Source: Thermoplasmata archaeon
GTDB taxonomy: Archaea > Thermoplasmatota > Thermoplasmata > UBA10834
Direction: 5' to 3'
Length of the DNA: 6,549 nt
Assembly: GCA_013331315.1 (NCBI GenBank)
Contig: DUGQ01000189.1
Coordinates: forward strand, 1-6,549
Under the pieces are notes generated by a model. It did not search any database, was not told where the DNA came from, and saw only the letters and a list, made by a program, of their open reading frames with translations. Below are positions 5,842 through 6,549 of the stretch, in pieces (position 1 is the first letter of the stretch; each line of letters begins with the position of its first letter). Position numbers and translations under genes: made by a program.

Positions 5842-5849
5842 TATAATAT
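5842..5849 (+). promoter_or_regulatory. TATA box of the HD-domain gene (leaderless start)
   Basis: TATAATAT within CTATAATATCC. Its centre is about 23 bp before the ATG at 5868, so transcription would begin at or next to the start codon. No Shine-Dalgarno precedes the ATG, which agrees with a leaderless message. Confidence 0.6.
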
Positions 5850-5867
5850 CCGGTTACACGCTCTCCG

Positions 5868-6549
5868 ATGGCTGTGAGCGAGTACAAGGTCATCCGCGAC
5901 TCCGTCCACGGGAGCGTCAGGATAGACGGGCCGTTCATGGCCCTGATGGATTCGGACGAGATCCAGAGGCTCGGGGGCGTCCATCAGCTCGGGCTCGCGA
6001 ACCTGGTGTACCCCGGCGCGAACCACACGCGGCTCGAGCACTCGCTCGGCGCATTCGCGGTCGCGGGGAGGATGAGCGAGTCCCTCCGGCTGGGTTCCGA
6101 CGAGAATACCCTCGTCAGGTGCGCGGCGATGTTGCACGACATAGGCCATCTCCCGTACTCGCACACGTTCGAGATGGTCCTCCACGAGCAGTTCGGGATA
6201 GACCATGTCGACATATCCAAGCGGCTCGTGCTCGGAGAGGACTCCGTGATGTCTGACTCCGAGGCCGACGTCCTGGGCACCAGGCTCAGCGTCGCCGACG
6301 CGCTCGAGAGGCACGGCGTGGACGCCCGTCAGGTGGCCCCGCTCCTCGACGGTTGCGTTCAACCTCCCCCTCGGCAGGGGACCCCCCACAAACACCAGGG
6401 GGAGGGCCACCCCCGGGACCCCCGGGCGTTGAAGAGGGGCTGCCCCCCGCGGGTGGGGGGGGGGGCCTCCCGGGGGGGGGGGGGGGGGGGCGGGGGGGGG
6501 GCGGGGGGGGGGGGCGGGGGGGGGTCGGGGGGGGGGCGGGGGCGGAGGG
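5868..6549 (+). CDS. HD-domain phosphohydrolase (SAMHD1/COG1078-like), 3' truncated
   Basis: Begins MAVSEYKVIRDSVHGSVRI, followed by IQRLGGVHQLGLANLVYPGA and TRLEHSLG. These match COG1078-type HD phosphohydrolases, the group that includes SAMHD1-like dNTP triphosphohydrolases. Metal ligands visible are His58 (RLEHS) and His90-Asp91 (MLHDIGHLPYSH); His94 and His99 fit the active-site histidines. The distal Asp ligand would lie beyond the break. Homologous sequence ends near residue 162 (VAPLLDG, ~6353), where a D.DR.DYL-type motif would be expected. The frame then stays open to the window end only because the remainder is C/G-run artefact, so codons after ~6360 should not be trusted. ATG 5868 fits the leaderless promoter; GTG 5874 is the alternative. 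It is divergent from the KaiC-like gene across 194 bp. dNTPase activity is an inference. Confidence 0.8.
   Translation, partial: MAVSEYKVIRDSVHGSVRIDGPFMALMDSDEIQRLGGVHQLGLANLVYPGANHTRLEHSLGAFAVAGRMSESLRLGSDENTLVRCAAMLHDIGHLPYSHTFEMVLHEQFGIDHVDISKRLVLGEDSVMSDSEADVLGTRLSVADALERHGVDARQVAPLLDGCVQPPPRQGTPHKHQGEGHPRDPRALKRGCPPRVGGGASRGGGGGGGGGAGGGGGGGSGGGRGRR
6361..6549. other. Low-complexity contig tail, probable sequencing/assembly artefact
   Basis: After a normal coding sequence the bases turn into C-runs and G-runs (6361-6440) and then nearly pure G with scattered C, T and A to the end. HD-family homology stops exactly where this begins. G-only tails are typical of two-colour sequencing when signal is lost, and of poorly supported contig ends. 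It carries no credible gene and should be trimmed. Confidence 0.85.

Noticed and set aside
5841..6410. 189-codon minus-strand frame opposite the HD gene
   Set aside because: The plus strand carries the HD metal-binding motifs in order and a well-placed TATA box. The minus frame starts within the artefact tail.
6441..6549. G-tract as a telomere-like repeat or G-quadruplex regulatory region
   Set aside because: There is no periodic repeat unit, it begins in mid-gene, and the quality pattern matches loss of sequencing signal at a contig end.

Overview
The window reads as the end of a GC-rich archaeal contig. Archaeal markers are an archaeal-type SepF, a Tma20-like PUA protein, a single-domain KaiC-like ATPase with a GTPGTMKSS Walker A, and T/A-rich box-A promoters about 25 bp upstream of start codons. 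Arg AGG and Ile ATA codons are frequent, and six of the eight starts are TTG or GTG. The gene set is compatible with Thermoplasmatota (a moderate-to-weak inference; no rRNA or phylogenetic marker is present).

Layout. Positions 1-751 (minus) hold a two-component pair: a small histidine-kinase-like protein overlapping by 4 nt the start of a response regulator that runs off the left edge. Positions 899-1762 (minus) encode a DUF4130-family protein, a family linked to DNA metabolism or repair. Divergent to it, at 1799-4421 (plus), lies a tight two-gene unit: a 707-aa TPR-repeat protein, then after one base a PUA-domain RNA-binding protein with a perfect Shine-Dalgarno inside the TPR gene. A perfect 22-bp palindrome sits on the PUA stop codon. 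The cell-division protein SepF follows with its own promoter (4498-4893, plus). A KaiC-like RecA-fold ATPase (4948-5673, minus) converges on sepF. Divergent to the ATPase, an HD-domain phosphohydrolase starts at 5868 and is cut by the contig end.

From about 6361 the sequence collapses into C-runs and then almost pure G. This looks like a sequencing or assembly artefact, not biology, so the HD protein is reliable only for its first ~162 residues.

The genes do not form one obvious pathway. They are short archaeal transcription units for signalling (kinase/regulator, KaiC-like), translation-linked RNA binding (PUA plus TPR), cell division (SepF) and nucleotide or DNA maintenance (HD, DUF4130). 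No stretch over 300 bases lacks a gene except the tail artefact region, which lies inside the formally open HD frame. I found no tRNA, rRNA, mobile element or CRISPR array, and no convincing new multi-gene system. The best leads are the TPR-PUA pair, the degenerate kinase with its possible leader peptide, and the palindrome at 4408-4429.
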